From: Brevibacillus choshinensis
GTDB taxonomy: Bacteria > Bacillota > Bacilli > Brevibacillales > Brevibacillaceae
Length of the DNA stretch: 64,000 nucleotides
Direction: 5' to 3'
Assembly (NCBI RefSeq): GCF_001420695.1
Contig: NZ_LJJB01000007.1
Location: forward strand, 1-64,000
Each line of letters begins with the position of its first letter. Position 1 is the first letter of the stretch. Below are positions 17,547 through 25,807 of this stretch, piece by piece. A program made the translations under genes and the position numbers. The notes beneath the pieces were generated by a model. It worked only from the letters and a program-made list of their open reading frames with translations. It did no database searches and had not been told where the DNA came from.

Positions 17547-19205
17547 TTGAAAAAGATGGTTACTGCCTTAATCAGTTCCTTGCTTGTTGCAGGAAGTTTG
17601 TTATCCGCCTGTAGTAGCGGAGGGAACAGTGCTACTCCAGCGAACTCCTCTCCGTCCAATCAGTCTGCAGGAGCAACGACACCAGCTCCAGCCTCTGAAC
17701 CGGCAAAAGGTGAACCACAGGTGCTGCATCTAAACATGGAGGAACCAGCTACTCTCGATCCGACTTTTTCGGAAGACACGACCTCAGGTGCAGTCATCCG
17801 CGCGATCTATGACGGTCTCACACGTCTGGATGAAAACGGGAATGCGATCAACTCACTCGCATCTGACATGAAGCTCTCCGACGACAAGCTCACGTACACG
17901 TTTACACTGCGTGATGCGAAATGGTCAAATGGCGATCCGGTCACGGCCCAGGATTTTGAATTTGCCTGGAAGTATGCCCTGGATCCCAAAACAGGCTCAC
18001 CAGCCTCGTACAATTACTATGCGATCAAAAATGGACAAGCGTTCACCTCTAGCAAGGCAAAGGCAGAAGATGTGGGTGTAAAGGCGTTAGATGAAAAGAC
18101 GCTGCAAGTAACCATGGAGCACCCTACGCCATTTTTCCCAACTCTCGCTTCGTTCCTGCCCCCCATCAACAAAAAGGTGGTAGAGGCGAATCCGAAATGG
18201 GCGAATGATCCCAAGACATTGGTCAGCAACGGACCGTTCAAATTGGAGACGTGGGAGCATAAAAATAAAATCGTCCTGGTGAAAAACGATACGTACTGGG
18301 AGAAAGATGTCGTCAAGCTGGATCGCATCGAGTTTTCCATGATCTCGGATACCAACACCGAGCTGTCGATGTTCCAAAACGGCGATCTGGACTGGGCTGG
18401 CGGTCCGATCAGCGGGTTGCCTGTCGATGCAGTGTCACCGCTGAAGCAGGAAGGAAAGCTGTTGACCAAGCCGAAAGCGACCTCCTATTACATTCGCTTT
18501 AATGCCGAACGACCTCCATTTACGAACGTCAAAGTGCGGAAGGCATTTGCCTATGCAATCAACCGTCAGGAAATTGCTGACAACATCGGTCAGGCTGGTC
18601 AAACGCCATTGATGGGAATTACACCGATCACCGCGAGCCTCAAGCCAGAAGGGTTTTTTGCGGATAACCAACCAGATGAAGCGAAAAAGCTGTTGGCGGA
18701 GGGCATGAAAGAGCTCGGTATTACGAAGCTACCGCCAATCACGTATCTCTACAACACCTCGGACCGCAACAAAGCGATAGCGGAGACGCTGCAAGCTACG
18801 TGGAAAAACGTGCTGGGAGTCGACGTCAAGCTGCTCAACAAAGAAACCAAGGTCTATCTGGATGACCAGGAGCAAGGCAAGTTCGAAATCACCCGCTCCA
18901 GCTGGACCGCCGATTACAACGACTCCATCAACTTCTTGCAAAAATTCGTAGAGAAGTACAGCTCTTCCAACATCACGCGCTGGCACAGTCCGAAATACAC
19001 GGAGCTGATCCAGAAGTCGTATGTAGAGAAAGATCCAGAGAAACGAAAACAAATCCTGTTGGAAGCAGAAACACTGCTGATGGATGAGATGCCGCTCACA
19101 GGGCTGTTCAGCGACGTGAACGCCTGGGTACAAAACGACAAAGTAAAAGGCGTCCGGATCGATCCGCTCAGCAAAGTTGATTTTAAATGGGCCTATAAGG
19201 AATAG
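17547..19205 (+). CDS. oligopeptide-binding lipoprotein, OppA/DppE family
   Basis: A 552-residue ABC-transporter solute-binding protein (SBP family 5). The lipoprotein signal MKKMVTALISSLLVAGSLLS ends at a lipobox Cys, followed by a Ser/Pro-rich linker. Family marks include EPATLDPTFSEDTTSGAVIR, the KWSNGDPVTAQDFEFAWKYA segment and RKAFAYAINRQEIADNIG. It should deliver peptides at the outer membrane face. No permease or ATPase gene adjoins it, so it must borrow another transporter (a full Dpp/Opp set lies at 42.0-47.5 kb). First gene of the sigma-54 unit; start is TTG. Confidence 0.92.
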   Translation: MKKMVTALISSLLVAGSLLSACSSGGNSATPANSSPSNQSAGATTPAPASEPAKGEPQVLHLNMEEPATLDPTFSEDTTSGAVIRAIYDGLTRLDENGNAINSLASDMKLSDDKLTYTFTLRDAKWSNGDPVTAQDFEFAWKYALDPKTGSPASYNYYAIKNGQAFTSSKAKAEDVGVKALDEKTLQVTMEHPTPFFPTLASFLPPINKKVVEANPKWANDPKTLVSNGPFKLETWEHKNKIVLVKNDTYWEKDVVKLDRIEFSMISDTNTELSMFQNGDLDWAGGPISGLPVDAVSPLKQEGKLLTKPKATSYYIRFNAERPPFTNVKVRKAFAYAINRQEIADNIGQAGQTPLMGITPITASLKPEGFFADNQPDEAKKLLAEGMKELGITKLPPITYLYNTSDRNKAIAETLQATWKNVLGVDVKLLNKETKVYLDDQEQGKFEITRSSWTADYNDSINFLQKFVEKYSSSNITRWHSPKYTELIQKSYVEKDPEKRKQILLEAETLLMDEMPLTGLFSDVNAWVQNDKVKGVRIDPLSKVDFKWAYKE

Positions 19206-19219
19206 AGGAGAAATGCGGG

Positions 19220-20149
19220 ATGAACAAAGGAAAAGCATTGCGGGCAGGAGATACCATCGGACTGGTTGCCACTTCGAGTCCTGCGACGGAGGAAGTTCTT
19301 CTAAAATCAATTGCTGGCCTAGAAGCATATGGCTTCAAGGTAAAGGTCGGTGGAGCATGCCGGGAAACGTATGGGGGGTACCTCGCGGGGACGCCACAGC
19401 AACGTGCGTATGAGCTGAATGCGATGTTCGCGGATGATGAAGTAGACGGTATTATGTGCATGCGGGGTGGCTACGGTGCCCCGCAAATTCTCACGATGCT
19501 CGATTACGACTGCATCGCCCAAAACCCCAAGCTGTTCATTGGATACAGCGACATCACGGCGCTACATACGGCAATCGGACAGCAGTCTGGTCTGGCTACG
19601 TTGCATGGGCCGATGGCGACTTCAGACATCGCCCACAATATGAACGGCTGGACCGAACAGTACTTGCTGCGTGCGATGACGCGTCCAGAACCGTTGGGCC
19701 CGATCATCAATCCCCCAGGGGAAGAGATGGTTTGTCTGGTGGAGGGAGAAGTGTCTGGACAGGTCGTGGGTGGCAATCTGGCGCTCGTCGCCGCTTTGAT
19801 GGGGACGCCATATGAGGTCGACACCAGAGGGAAGCTCTTGTTTCTGGAGGACATCGATGAAGAGCCTTACCGGATCGATCGCATGCTGACGCAATTGGCA
19901 CTAGGCGGCTTGTTTGACGATTGCGCAGGTGTCATCATCGGGACATGGACAGATTGCGAGCCGAAAAAACGGGATGGCTTCACCGTGTGGGACGTCTTCC
20001 AGAACATCGTTGTTCCTTATCAAAAGCCAACCATTTGGAATGTTCAGATTGGACATGGGACTACCAATATGGCACTGCCGCTCGGAGTGGAAGCGCGCCT
20101 GGATGCGACTGGCTGCCAGTTGACGATTGAGGAGAGTGTGACGGTATGA
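19220..20149 (+). CDS. LD-carboxypeptidase, peptidase family S66
   Basis: A 309-residue cytoplasmic serine peptidase of the LdcA/MccF family, which releases the terminal D-Ala from murein tetrapeptides or cleaves related amides. The nucleophile is Ser110 in FIGYSDITALHTAI. MRGGYGAPQILTMLDYDCIA precedes it, and the acidic and His partners probably lie in FLEDIDEEPYRIDRML and QIGHGTTNMALPLG. It starts 14 bases after the peptide-binding gene and overlaps the next gene by four bases. B. subtilis ykfA occurs in a similar place in the dpp operon, suggesting use of cell-wall peptides. Confidence 0.9.
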   Translation: MNKGKALRAGDTIGLVATSSPATEEVLLKSIAGLEAYGFKVKVGGACRETYGGYLAGTPQQRAYELNAMFADDEVDGIMCMRGGYGAPQILTMLDYDCIAQNPKLFIGYSDITALHTAIGQQSGLATLHGPMATSDIAHNMNGWTEQYLLRAMTRPEPLGPIINPPGEEMVCLVEGEVSGQVVGGNLALVAALMGTPYEVDTRGKLLFLEDIDEEPYRIDRMLTQLALGGLFDDCAGVIIGTWTDCEPKKRDGFTVWDVFQNIVVPYQKPTIWNVQIGHGTTNMALPLGVEARLDATGCQLTIEESVTV

Positions 20150-21360
20150 GTACGGAACAAACAGATCGCATCTGGCGCCAGGCTCAGGAGATCTTGCCAT
20201 GGCTCTCAGAGGTTCGGCGTGACTTTCACCAATACCCCGAGTTTGGCATGGAGGAGTTCCGGACGCAGGAGCAAATCATTCGCTATTTAGACGAAATGGG
20301 GATTCCTCATTTCAAATCGGCTGGCACAGGGGTCGTAGGAATCATCCAAGGAGCCTCTCCAGGAGCCACAGTAGCACTGCGCGGGGATATGGATGCTTTG
20401 CCGATCGATGAGGGGAACGATACAGAATACCGTTCGAAAATTGCTGGGAAGATGCATGCGTGTGGACATGACGCCCACATGACTTGCCTGCTGGGTGCAG
20501 CGCGAATCTTGAATGCGTCCAAGCAGGAGCTGGCAGGGACAGTCAAACTGTTCTTTCAGCCGGCGGAAGAGACAGTGGGGGGCGCTTTGCCGATGATCCA
20601 GGAAGGCGTCCTGGAAAATCCACGCGTGGAAGCGGTGTTTGGTCTGCATGTGTCTCCTGATCTGCCAGTTGGGAAGATTGCGGTAAAATACGGTCAGATG
20701 AATGCTTCCTCAGATGACCTATACATCACCGTCCGCGGAGAAAACGGTCATGGAGCGTACCCGCATAAAGGACGTGATGCCATCGTCATCGCTGCACATG
20801 TAATCACTGCGTTGCAGACAATCGTTAGCCGCAATGTGGATCCACGTGAGGCTGCGGTCATAACATTGGGTGTCATCTCCGGCGGGACAGCAGCCAATAT
20901 CTTGGCGCAGGAAGTAAAGCTGACGGGAACGATCCGAACGCTGGATAAACACGTCCGTGCTTTTGTTAAAGAACGGGTACGCGAGGTGGCTGAGCTCACT
21001 GCGCGCAGTCTCGGAGGCGAGGCAGAGGTGGTACTGGATGAGAGCTACACCTCGCTCGTCAACGACAAAGCGATGGTCGACCAGGTAAAGCGCTGTGGGG
21101 AAACCATGCTAGGATCGGAAAACGTGCGAGTAAACGAATATCCGATGATGGGAGTGGAGGATTTTGCTTTCTTCGCCGAGCACGTTCCTGGCGCCTTTTA
21201 CCATCTCGGTGTGCGCAATGAGGAAACCGGGTGCATCTACCCAGTCCATCACCCTCGCTTTGATTTGGATGAACGCAGCCTGGCGGTTGGAGCAGCCATG
21301 CAGGCATTTAATGCCATGACCTTTTTGCAAGAGCGAGCGTTGAGTATGCAGGCGGAATAG
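20146..21360 (+). CDS. M20 family metallo-amidohydrolase
   Basis: A 404-residue cytoplasmic M20D-type hydrolase (N-acyl amino acid amidohydrolase, hippurate hydrolase or carboxypeptidase group). Metal-binding motifs are MHACGHDAHM, the QPAEE pair and the late HHPRFDLDE histidine; DFHQYPEFGMEEFRTQ is the usual family opening. The dimerisation domain (about 185-300) includes ENGHGAYPHKGRDAI. It overlaps ldcA through ATGA and is probably last in the sigma-54 operon. The substrate is unknown; a peptide or N-acyl amino acid arriving through the operon's binding protein is likely. Confidence 0.9.
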   Translation: MSTEQTDRIWRQAQEILPWLSEVRRDFHQYPEFGMEEFRTQEQIIRYLDEMGIPHFKSAGTGVVGIIQGASPGATVALRGDMDALPIDEGNDTEYRSKIAGKMHACGHDAHMTCLLGAARILNASKQELAGTVKLFFQPAEETVGGALPMIQEGVLENPRVEAVFGLHVSPDLPVGKIAVKYGQMNASSDDLYITVRGENGHGAYPHKGRDAIVIAAHVITALQTIVSRNVDPREAAVITLGVISGGTAANILAQEVKLTGTIRTLDKHVRAFVKERVREVAELTARSLGGEAEVVLDESYTSLVNDKAMVDQVKRCGETMLGSENVRVNEYPMMGVEDFAFFAEHVPGAFYHLGVRNEETGCIYPVHHPRFDLDERSLAVGAAMQAFNAMTFLQERALSMQAE

Positions 21361-21456
21361 TAATCTGTTCATGACGGTACACAGGGTATAGCGGGCGACT
21401 CACGGCGGCACACTACAGACGATCTACCTATTCCCATGAAAGGAAGTATCGTCTAT

Positions 21457-21909
21457 ATGAGCATAACGATGAGCCGTCCCGTTACTGACGTATTAAACAA
21501 GCAGGTTGCCAACTGGTCTGTGATGTATATAAAGCTCCATCACTTTCACTGGTACGTGCAAGGTCCTAATTTCTTCACCTTGCATGTCAAGTTCGAGGAG
21601 CTGTATAACGAAGCAGCCAAGTACGTGGATGAATTGGCAGAGCGTCTGCTGGCTGTAGGCGGTAAGCCCGTTTCTACCATGAAGGCCTGTATCGAGCAAG
21701 CATCCATCAAGGAAGCGGCAGGCGGAGAGTCTGCCGATCAGATGGTGCAAGCGATCGTGAGTGATTTTACGACACTCGTCAGTGAGCTGAAAGAAGGCAT
21801 CACAGCAGCAGAAGCGGCAGACGACGAGGCGACAGGCGACATGTTTTTGGGCATGACGGAGAGTCTGCAAAAGCATGTGTGGATGCTGAAAGCCTTTATG
21901 GGGAAATAA
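21457..21909 (+). CDS. dps: Dps family ferritin-like stress protein
   Basis: A 150-residue four-helix protein of the Dps/mini-ferritin family, which stores iron using peroxide and protects DNA. The intersubunit ferroxidase ligands lie in YIKLHHFHWYVQGPNF and FEELYNEAAKYVDELAERL. The ATG at 21457 is preferred: the ATG at 21436 overlaps the AAAGGAAG ribosome site that serves it. It stands alone, closed by a strong terminator. PerR control is common for this family, but no clear PerR box was found. Confidence 0.93.
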   Translation: MSITMSRPVTDVLNKQVANWSVMYIKLHHFHWYVQGPNFFTLHVKFEELYNEAAKYVDELAERLLAVGGKPVSTMKACIEQASIKEAAGGESADQMVQAIVSDFTTLVSELKEGITAAEAADDEATGDMFLGMTESLQKHVWMLKAFMGK

Positions 21910-21925
21910 AAAGGATGAAAAAAGA

Positions 21926-21968
21926 AACAAGCTGATACTGGTAGCATACTGGTATTAGCTTGTTTTTT
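21926..21968 (+). terminator. rho-independent terminator
   Basis: AAACAAGCT and AGCTTGTTT flank inner ATAC/GTAT repeats and lead into a T-run; it closes dps. Confidence 0.88.
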
Positions 21969-22097
21969 TATGGACTGGAAGTGTTTTTCCAGCTCGTTTG
22001 GAAAACCAACTTGTTCCCAAGAGTCGCCTGCTGGTGTAAACTAGCTGTGTGTTAATCTAAAGAAAGCACTTTCATGATGGAAAGGATGTACATTCCC

Positions 22098-23036
22098 ATG
22101 GCATCACCATACGTGACGTTTAACCGCGAGCAGTGGAGAGCTCTGCGGGCTTCCACGCCGCTGACCATATCTGATGAGGAACTGGCCTGTTTGCAAGGCG
22201 TGAACGAAAATGTTTCCATGACCGAGGTAGCGGATATTTACCTTCCACTTTCACGCCTGCTAAATTTACATGTAGGCGCCACACAGGAGCTGTATCAGGC
22301 TACCCATACATTTCTCGGCAATCAGGACGGAAAAGTGCCGTTTATTATCGGAATCGCCGGTAGTGTTGCCGTGGGCAAGAGCACGACCGCGCGCATTTTG
22401 CAGACGCTCTTGTCCCGCTGGCCGAATCATCCCAAGGTAGATCTCGTGACGACAGACGGGTTCCTCTATCCGAACCGAGTGCTGGAAGAACGTGGAATTA
22501 TGAAGCGCAAAGGATTTCCGGAGAGTTACGACTTGCGCAAATTTATCCGCTTCCTATCCGATGTGAAGTCAGGTCTCCCGGAAGTAAAAGCCCCTGTCTA
22601 CTCTCACCTGGTCTATGACATCGTATCGGATGAATGGCAGACAGTGCGCCAGCCGGATATTTTAATCGTAGAAGGGCTGAACGTATTGCAGCCACCGAGA
22701 GACACGGAAAACGAGCAACGCATTTCCGAAGTAATCGTTTCTGATTTCTTTGATTTCACGATTTACGTCCATGCGGATGAAAAAGATATTCTGCAATGGT
22801 ATGTAGAGCGTTTCAAGCTGCTGCGGCAAACGGCCTTTTCCAATCCCTCTTCTTATTTCCGCCGCTACGCAAGCTTGTCTGACGCGGAAGCAACGGAAGT
22901 CGCTACTGGCATCTGGCATGAAATCAACGGAGCCAACCTTCGACACAATATTTTGCCTACCCGAGTACGTGCCCAGTTGATCCTCGATAAAGGGCAGGAT
23001 CATATGGTGCAGAGCGTGAAGCTGCGCAAGCTGTAG
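22098..23036 (+). CDS. coaA: pantothenate kinase, type I
   Basis: About 312 residues. It catalyses the first step of coenzyme A synthesis, ATP-dependent phosphorylation of pantothenate. The P-loop is [12 protein letters not shown] (about residues 88-98). Other type I marks are [13 protein letters not shown] at the N-terminus, [20 protein letters not shown] and [12 protein letters not shown] start at the ATG at 22098, which gives the usual N-terminus and follows AAAGGA. The open frame also allows ATGs at 22074 and 22077. Many relatives instead carry type II/III enzymes, so this type is informative. Confidence 0.95.
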   Translation: MASPYVTFNREQWRALRASTPLTISDEELACLQGVNENVSMTEVADIYLPLSRLLNLHVGATQELYQATHTFLGNQDGKVPFIIGIAGSVAVGKSTTARILQTLLSRWPNHPKVDLVTTDGFLYPNRVLEERGIMKRKGFPESYDLRKFIRFLSDVKSGLPEVKAPVYSHLVYDIVSDEWQTVRQPDILIVEGLNVLQPPRDTENEQRISEVIVSDFFDFTIYVHADEKDILQWYVERFKLLRQTAFSNPSSYFRRYASLSDAEATEVATGIWHEINGANLRHNILPTRVRAQLILDKGQDHMVQSVKLRKL

Positions 23037-23086
23037 ACGCGAGTGCGGTCGCTCATCCTTGTACTTGCCACGATGGAGGTTTTCTT

Positions 23087-23533
23087 ATGAAAATGATTAG
23101 CGCTTGTCTGATCGGCTGTGAGTGCCGTTATGATCAAAAGTCTTGCCTAGATCAGGAGCTGGAGCAACTATTGAGGGAAGGCAAGGTGATCCCTGTCTGT
23201 CCAGAGCAGCTGGGCGGTCTGCCTACGCCGCGCCCGCCAGCGGAGATCGTCGGGGGAGACGGCTTTGATGTATTGGACGGGAATGCACGCATCGTCGATC
23301 AAAAAGGAAATGACGTGACGGAAGAATTCCTCATGGGTGCCCAGCAAGCATTAAAGCTGGCACAAACTATCGGAGCAACGTCCGCCATTTTGAAAGAAAA
23401 CAGCCCCTCGTGTGGCAGCACGTTTGTCTATGACGGCACGTTTTCCGGAAAAAAGGTGACAGGCACGGGGTTGACTGCAGCGTTGTTTCGGAGAAATGGG
23501 ATTGACGTCGAATCCGAACAAAATCGAGGATAA
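23087..23533 (+). CDS. DUF523 family protein
   Basis: A 148-residue cytoplasmic protein with the DUF523 pattern: SACLIGCECRYDQKSC near the N-terminus, VIPVCPEQLGGLPTPRPPAE (about residues 43-62), and ILKENSPSCGS (about 104-114). The conserved cysteines suggest a metal or cluster site; no reaction is established to my knowledge. It is 50 bases from coaA, possibly co-transcribed, and followed by a terminator. GATGGAGG precedes the start. Confidence 0.88.
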   Translation: MKMISACLIGCECRYDQKSCLDQELEQLLREGKVIPVCPEQLGGLPTPRPPAEIVGGDGFDVLDGNARIVDQKGNDVTEEFLMGAQQALKLAQTIGATSAILKENSPSCGSTFVYDGTFSGKKVTGTGLTAALFRRNGIDVESEQNRG

Positions 23534-23542
23534 CGATACGTT

Positions 23543-23572
23543 AAAAAGGGAGTGGGTAGATCCACTCCCTTT
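23543..23572 (+). terminator. rho-independent terminator
   Basis: AAAAGGGAGTGG and CCACTCCCTTTT pair around a 6-base loop after the DUF523 gene. Confidence 0.85.
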
Positions 23573-23629
23573 TGCTGTTCTTTGAAACAGATGAAGACAG
23601 TAGGCTCACGGGCAGAACTTCATCATGAT

Positions 23630-23763
23630 GAGGGTGTTTTCGTTCACTCGAGGTAGCTGTCGTCATCTATAAGGAAAAATTCACCCCCAAAAAACTAGTA
23701 GGTTTAGTCCTAATTATTGGCGGCGCAGTAATCATGAAGCTCGCTGCAGGAAACTCACATTAA
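23630..23763 (+). pseudogene. C-terminal remnant of a small multidrug resistance protein
   Basis: The frame ending at 23763 reads SLEVAVVIYKEKFTPKKLVG, then LVLIIGGAVIMKLAAGNSH and stop. This is the last quarter of an SMR transporter (transmembrane helix 4 and the loop before it). Nothing upstream resembles helices 1-3. The intact SMR gene begins 25 bases later. SMR genes often come as heterodimer pairs, so this is probably the truncated partner. Confidence 0.6.
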
Positions 23764-23788
23764 CTTGATAAGAATGGGAGGTGAAATT

Positions 23789-24133
23789 GTGAAAGGCTTT
23801 TATGCACTAGCAGGAGCTATCGTAGCTGAGATACTTGGTACATCCATGCTGAAAATGTCAGAAGGATTTTCCCTTATGTATCCTTCCGTTGGAGTGATAC
23901 TGGGGTTCGGAATATCATTTTATTGTTTATCAGTAAGTCTTCGAACCATACCGTTAAGTTTAGCTTATGCCATATGGTCAGGGGTAGGAACTGCTCTGAC
24001 AGCTCTTATTGGTATCCTCATATGGGGAGACTCATTAACTGCCATGGCTGTTGTTGGTATCGCCATCATAATTGGAGGAGTCGTTTTATTAAATACGTCT
24101 AGTCATCCAGAAAAAGTAATGAAATCAGAATGA
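23789..24133 (+). CDS. small multidrug resistance (SMR) transporter subunit
   Basis: A 114-residue, four-helix proton-coupled exporter. The essential membrane glutamate lies in AGAIVAEILGTSMLK (about residue 12). AYAIWSGVGTALTALIGILI is the conserved helix 3 region, and IGGVVLLN ends helix 4. The GTG at 23789 has GGGAGG at correct spacing; the upstream open frame is not used. As the second gene of what looks like a pair (compare YkkC/YkkD or EbrA/EbrB) it may need a partner that is now broken. Substrates may include guanidinium or quaternary amines. Confidence 0.88.
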   Translation: MKGFYALAGAIVAEILGTSMLKMSEGFSLMYPSVGVILGFGISFYCLSVSLRTIPLSLAYAIWSGVGTALTALIGILIWGDSLTAMAVVGIAIIIGGVVLLNTSSHPEKVMKSE

Positions 24134-24176
24134 CCCTATTTTGGAACACGAGTATCACAATAAAGGCAAAGCAAAC

Positions 24177-24223
24177 GAACAGCTATCGCAGAGTGGTTAT
24201 GGATGCGAGAGCTGTTCTTTTTT
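24177..24223 (+). terminator. rho-independent terminator
   Basis: GAACAGCTATCGCA pairs with TGCGAGAGCTGTTC and is followed by six T residues, closing the SMR gene. The remaining sequence up to 24416 holds no other convincing feature. Confidence 0.85.
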
Positions 24224-24416
24224 GTAGTTCTTTCTGTTAGCAGTCATCTCGTGACTTTGTCCTTCTTGTATGTTGTGTATATAGGGATTTATACCTAGTT
24301 TTCGAGAGGTATTTAGTGGGTATTTGTAGAACTATAGTGTAGTAGTTAATGTAAGCTGCTTTCATTTTTACGACAACAGAGGAAAACACAGCTTAAAGAA
24401 GGAGCTTAAGAAATGA

Positions 24417-24695
24417 ATGAATGATGCACAGTTTCCTTGTACGAGTTGCGGCTTATGCTGTCAGCACATCTCTCATATTGAGCCATTAGCAAAGTTTGAT
24501 CGGGGAGACGGTGTTTGCATTCATTTGCGTGACAATCTTTGTTCGATTTATCATGATCGCCCAGAGATATGCCGCATCGATGTGATGTACCGCAAAGAAT
24601 ACCAATTCTATTTTACCAAGGAACAGTTTTACCACGAGAATTTGAAAGTGTGTCAAGACCTACAAATCAGACATGGAGTCATCAAGGGGGAGTAG
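24417..24695 (+). CDS. YkgJ-type cysteine-cluster protein
   Basis: A 92-residue protein with the zinc/iron-chelating cluster pattern of YkgJ proteins: CTSCGLCCQHI near the N-terminus, then CIHLRDNLCSIYHDRPEIC, and a last Cys near residue 79. Eight cysteines are spaced as in this family, whose role is unclear. AGAAGGAG lies upstream. The stop is two bases from the start of the next gene, so the three genes at 24.4-27.3 kb form a tight operon. Whether it modifies or matures the other two products is unknown. Confidence 0.82.
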   Translation: MNDAQFPCTSCGLCCQHISHIEPLAKFDRGDGVCIHLRDNLCSIYHDRPEICRIDVMYRKEYQFYFTKEQFYHENLKVCQDLQIRHGVIKGE

Positions 24696-24697
24696 AA

Positions 24698-25801
24698 ATG
24701 CCATTACCATTAATTCTGGGAGGGATTGCTGCTGTTGCAGGGGCAGTCGGTATCTATAAAGGAGCAAAATCAGTATCAAACAATAGCGAGGCGCAAGATT
24801 TGAATGAGCGCGCCCAAGAAATATATGAGGATGCACGTGAGGAAATGGAAGACCAAAAGGAGCATACCACACAGGTATTAGCTGAGCTGGGAGAGCTAAA
24901 ATTACGGACGTGGGACGAGCAAATCGGTCGTTTCGTGAATGTGGTGGAAAAAGTGAAAGCCGTGGAAGTGTACGGCAATGCGGCTGTAGACCAAAACCGA
25001 CAGGCGATTCTCAGTAAACATGAGCTGGCTGAAATGCGTAAGGTTTCTTTGCAGGCGACTGAAGTGGTATCGGGTGGATTCAAGTCATTGGGGGCAGGCG
25101 CGTTAGCTGGAGTCGCATCCTATGGCGGGGCCATGATGTTTGCATCGGCTTCTACAGGAACGGCACTCTCTGCCCTATCCGGAGTGGCGGCCACCAATGC
25201 GACCTTGGCTTGGTTTGGTGGAGGGTCCCTCGCTGCCGGTGGATTGGGGATGGCCGGAGGTGCCGCTGTATTGGGAGGCATCGTAGCAGGGCCGGCTATT
25301 GCTTTAGGTGGGTTTTTGATGGAGGCTAAATCCAAAAAGAATCTAGCGGAGGCCAAGTCCAATCTGTCCAAAGCGAAAACGGCGGCGGAAGAGTTCCGTA
25401 CAGCCACAAGCATGATGGAAGCGATTTGCGATATTTCCTATCAATTCAACGATGCGATTGAAGAAATGTCGGAACGCATGGACACCGTTTTAGATCGATT
25501 GGAGCAAGCATTGGCAGAAGCAGATGAAAATAGACAACAGAAATTATCGTTTAAAGTGAAGCAGTTCTTCCATGGGCTGATTGGCAGAAAAATTCTGCTC
25601 GTCTACGATGATTTGGCTCCTCAACACAAAGAAGTGCTTCATTCATCCTATCAATTTGCCCAAGCCTTGAAGCTGTTATTGGAAACTCCCCTGCTCGATA
25701 AAAAAGGTGCCATCATGGAGAGCTCGGTAGAAGTACTTGAGCCTTCCTATGAACTGCTGAGCGGCACTCCCTACCTGTTAGAAGGGGAGAGAATGGGGTG
25801 A
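24698..25801 (+). CDS. glycine-zipper/coiled-coil membrane-active protein, unknown function
   Basis: A 367-residue protein. A short N-terminal hydrophobic segment (PLPLILGGIAAVAGAVGIYK) is followed by a coiled coil (about residues 32-125), a long Gly/Ala-rich hydrophobic stretch with glycine-zipper spacing (about 127-208; includes AATNATLAWFGGGSLAAGG), a second coiled coil (about 210-290) and an alpha-helical tail. I recall similar uncharacterised proteins in many bacteria but no function. The ATG at 24698 follows AAGGGGG; the earlier open frame overlaps the cysteine-cluster gene and is not used. Six bases separate it from the next gene. Confidence 0.72.
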   Translation: MPLPLILGGIAAVAGAVGIYKGAKSVSNNSEAQDLNERAQEIYEDAREEMEDQKEHTTQVLAELGELKLRTWDEQIGRFVNVVEKVKAVEVYGNAAVDQNRQAILSKHELAEMRKVSLQATEVVSGGFKSLGAGALAGVASYGGAMMFASASTGTALSALSGVAATNATLAWFGGGSLAAGGLGMAGGAAVLGGIVAGPAIALGGFLMEAKSKKNLAEAKSNLSKAKTAAEEFRTATSMMEAICDISYQFNDAIEEMSERMDTVLDRLEQALAEADENRQQKLSFKVKQFFHGLIGRKILLVYDDLAPQHKEVLHSSYQFAQALKLLLETPLLDKKGAIMESSVEVLEPSYELLSGTPYLLEGERMG

Positions 25802-25807
25802 TCTGAT

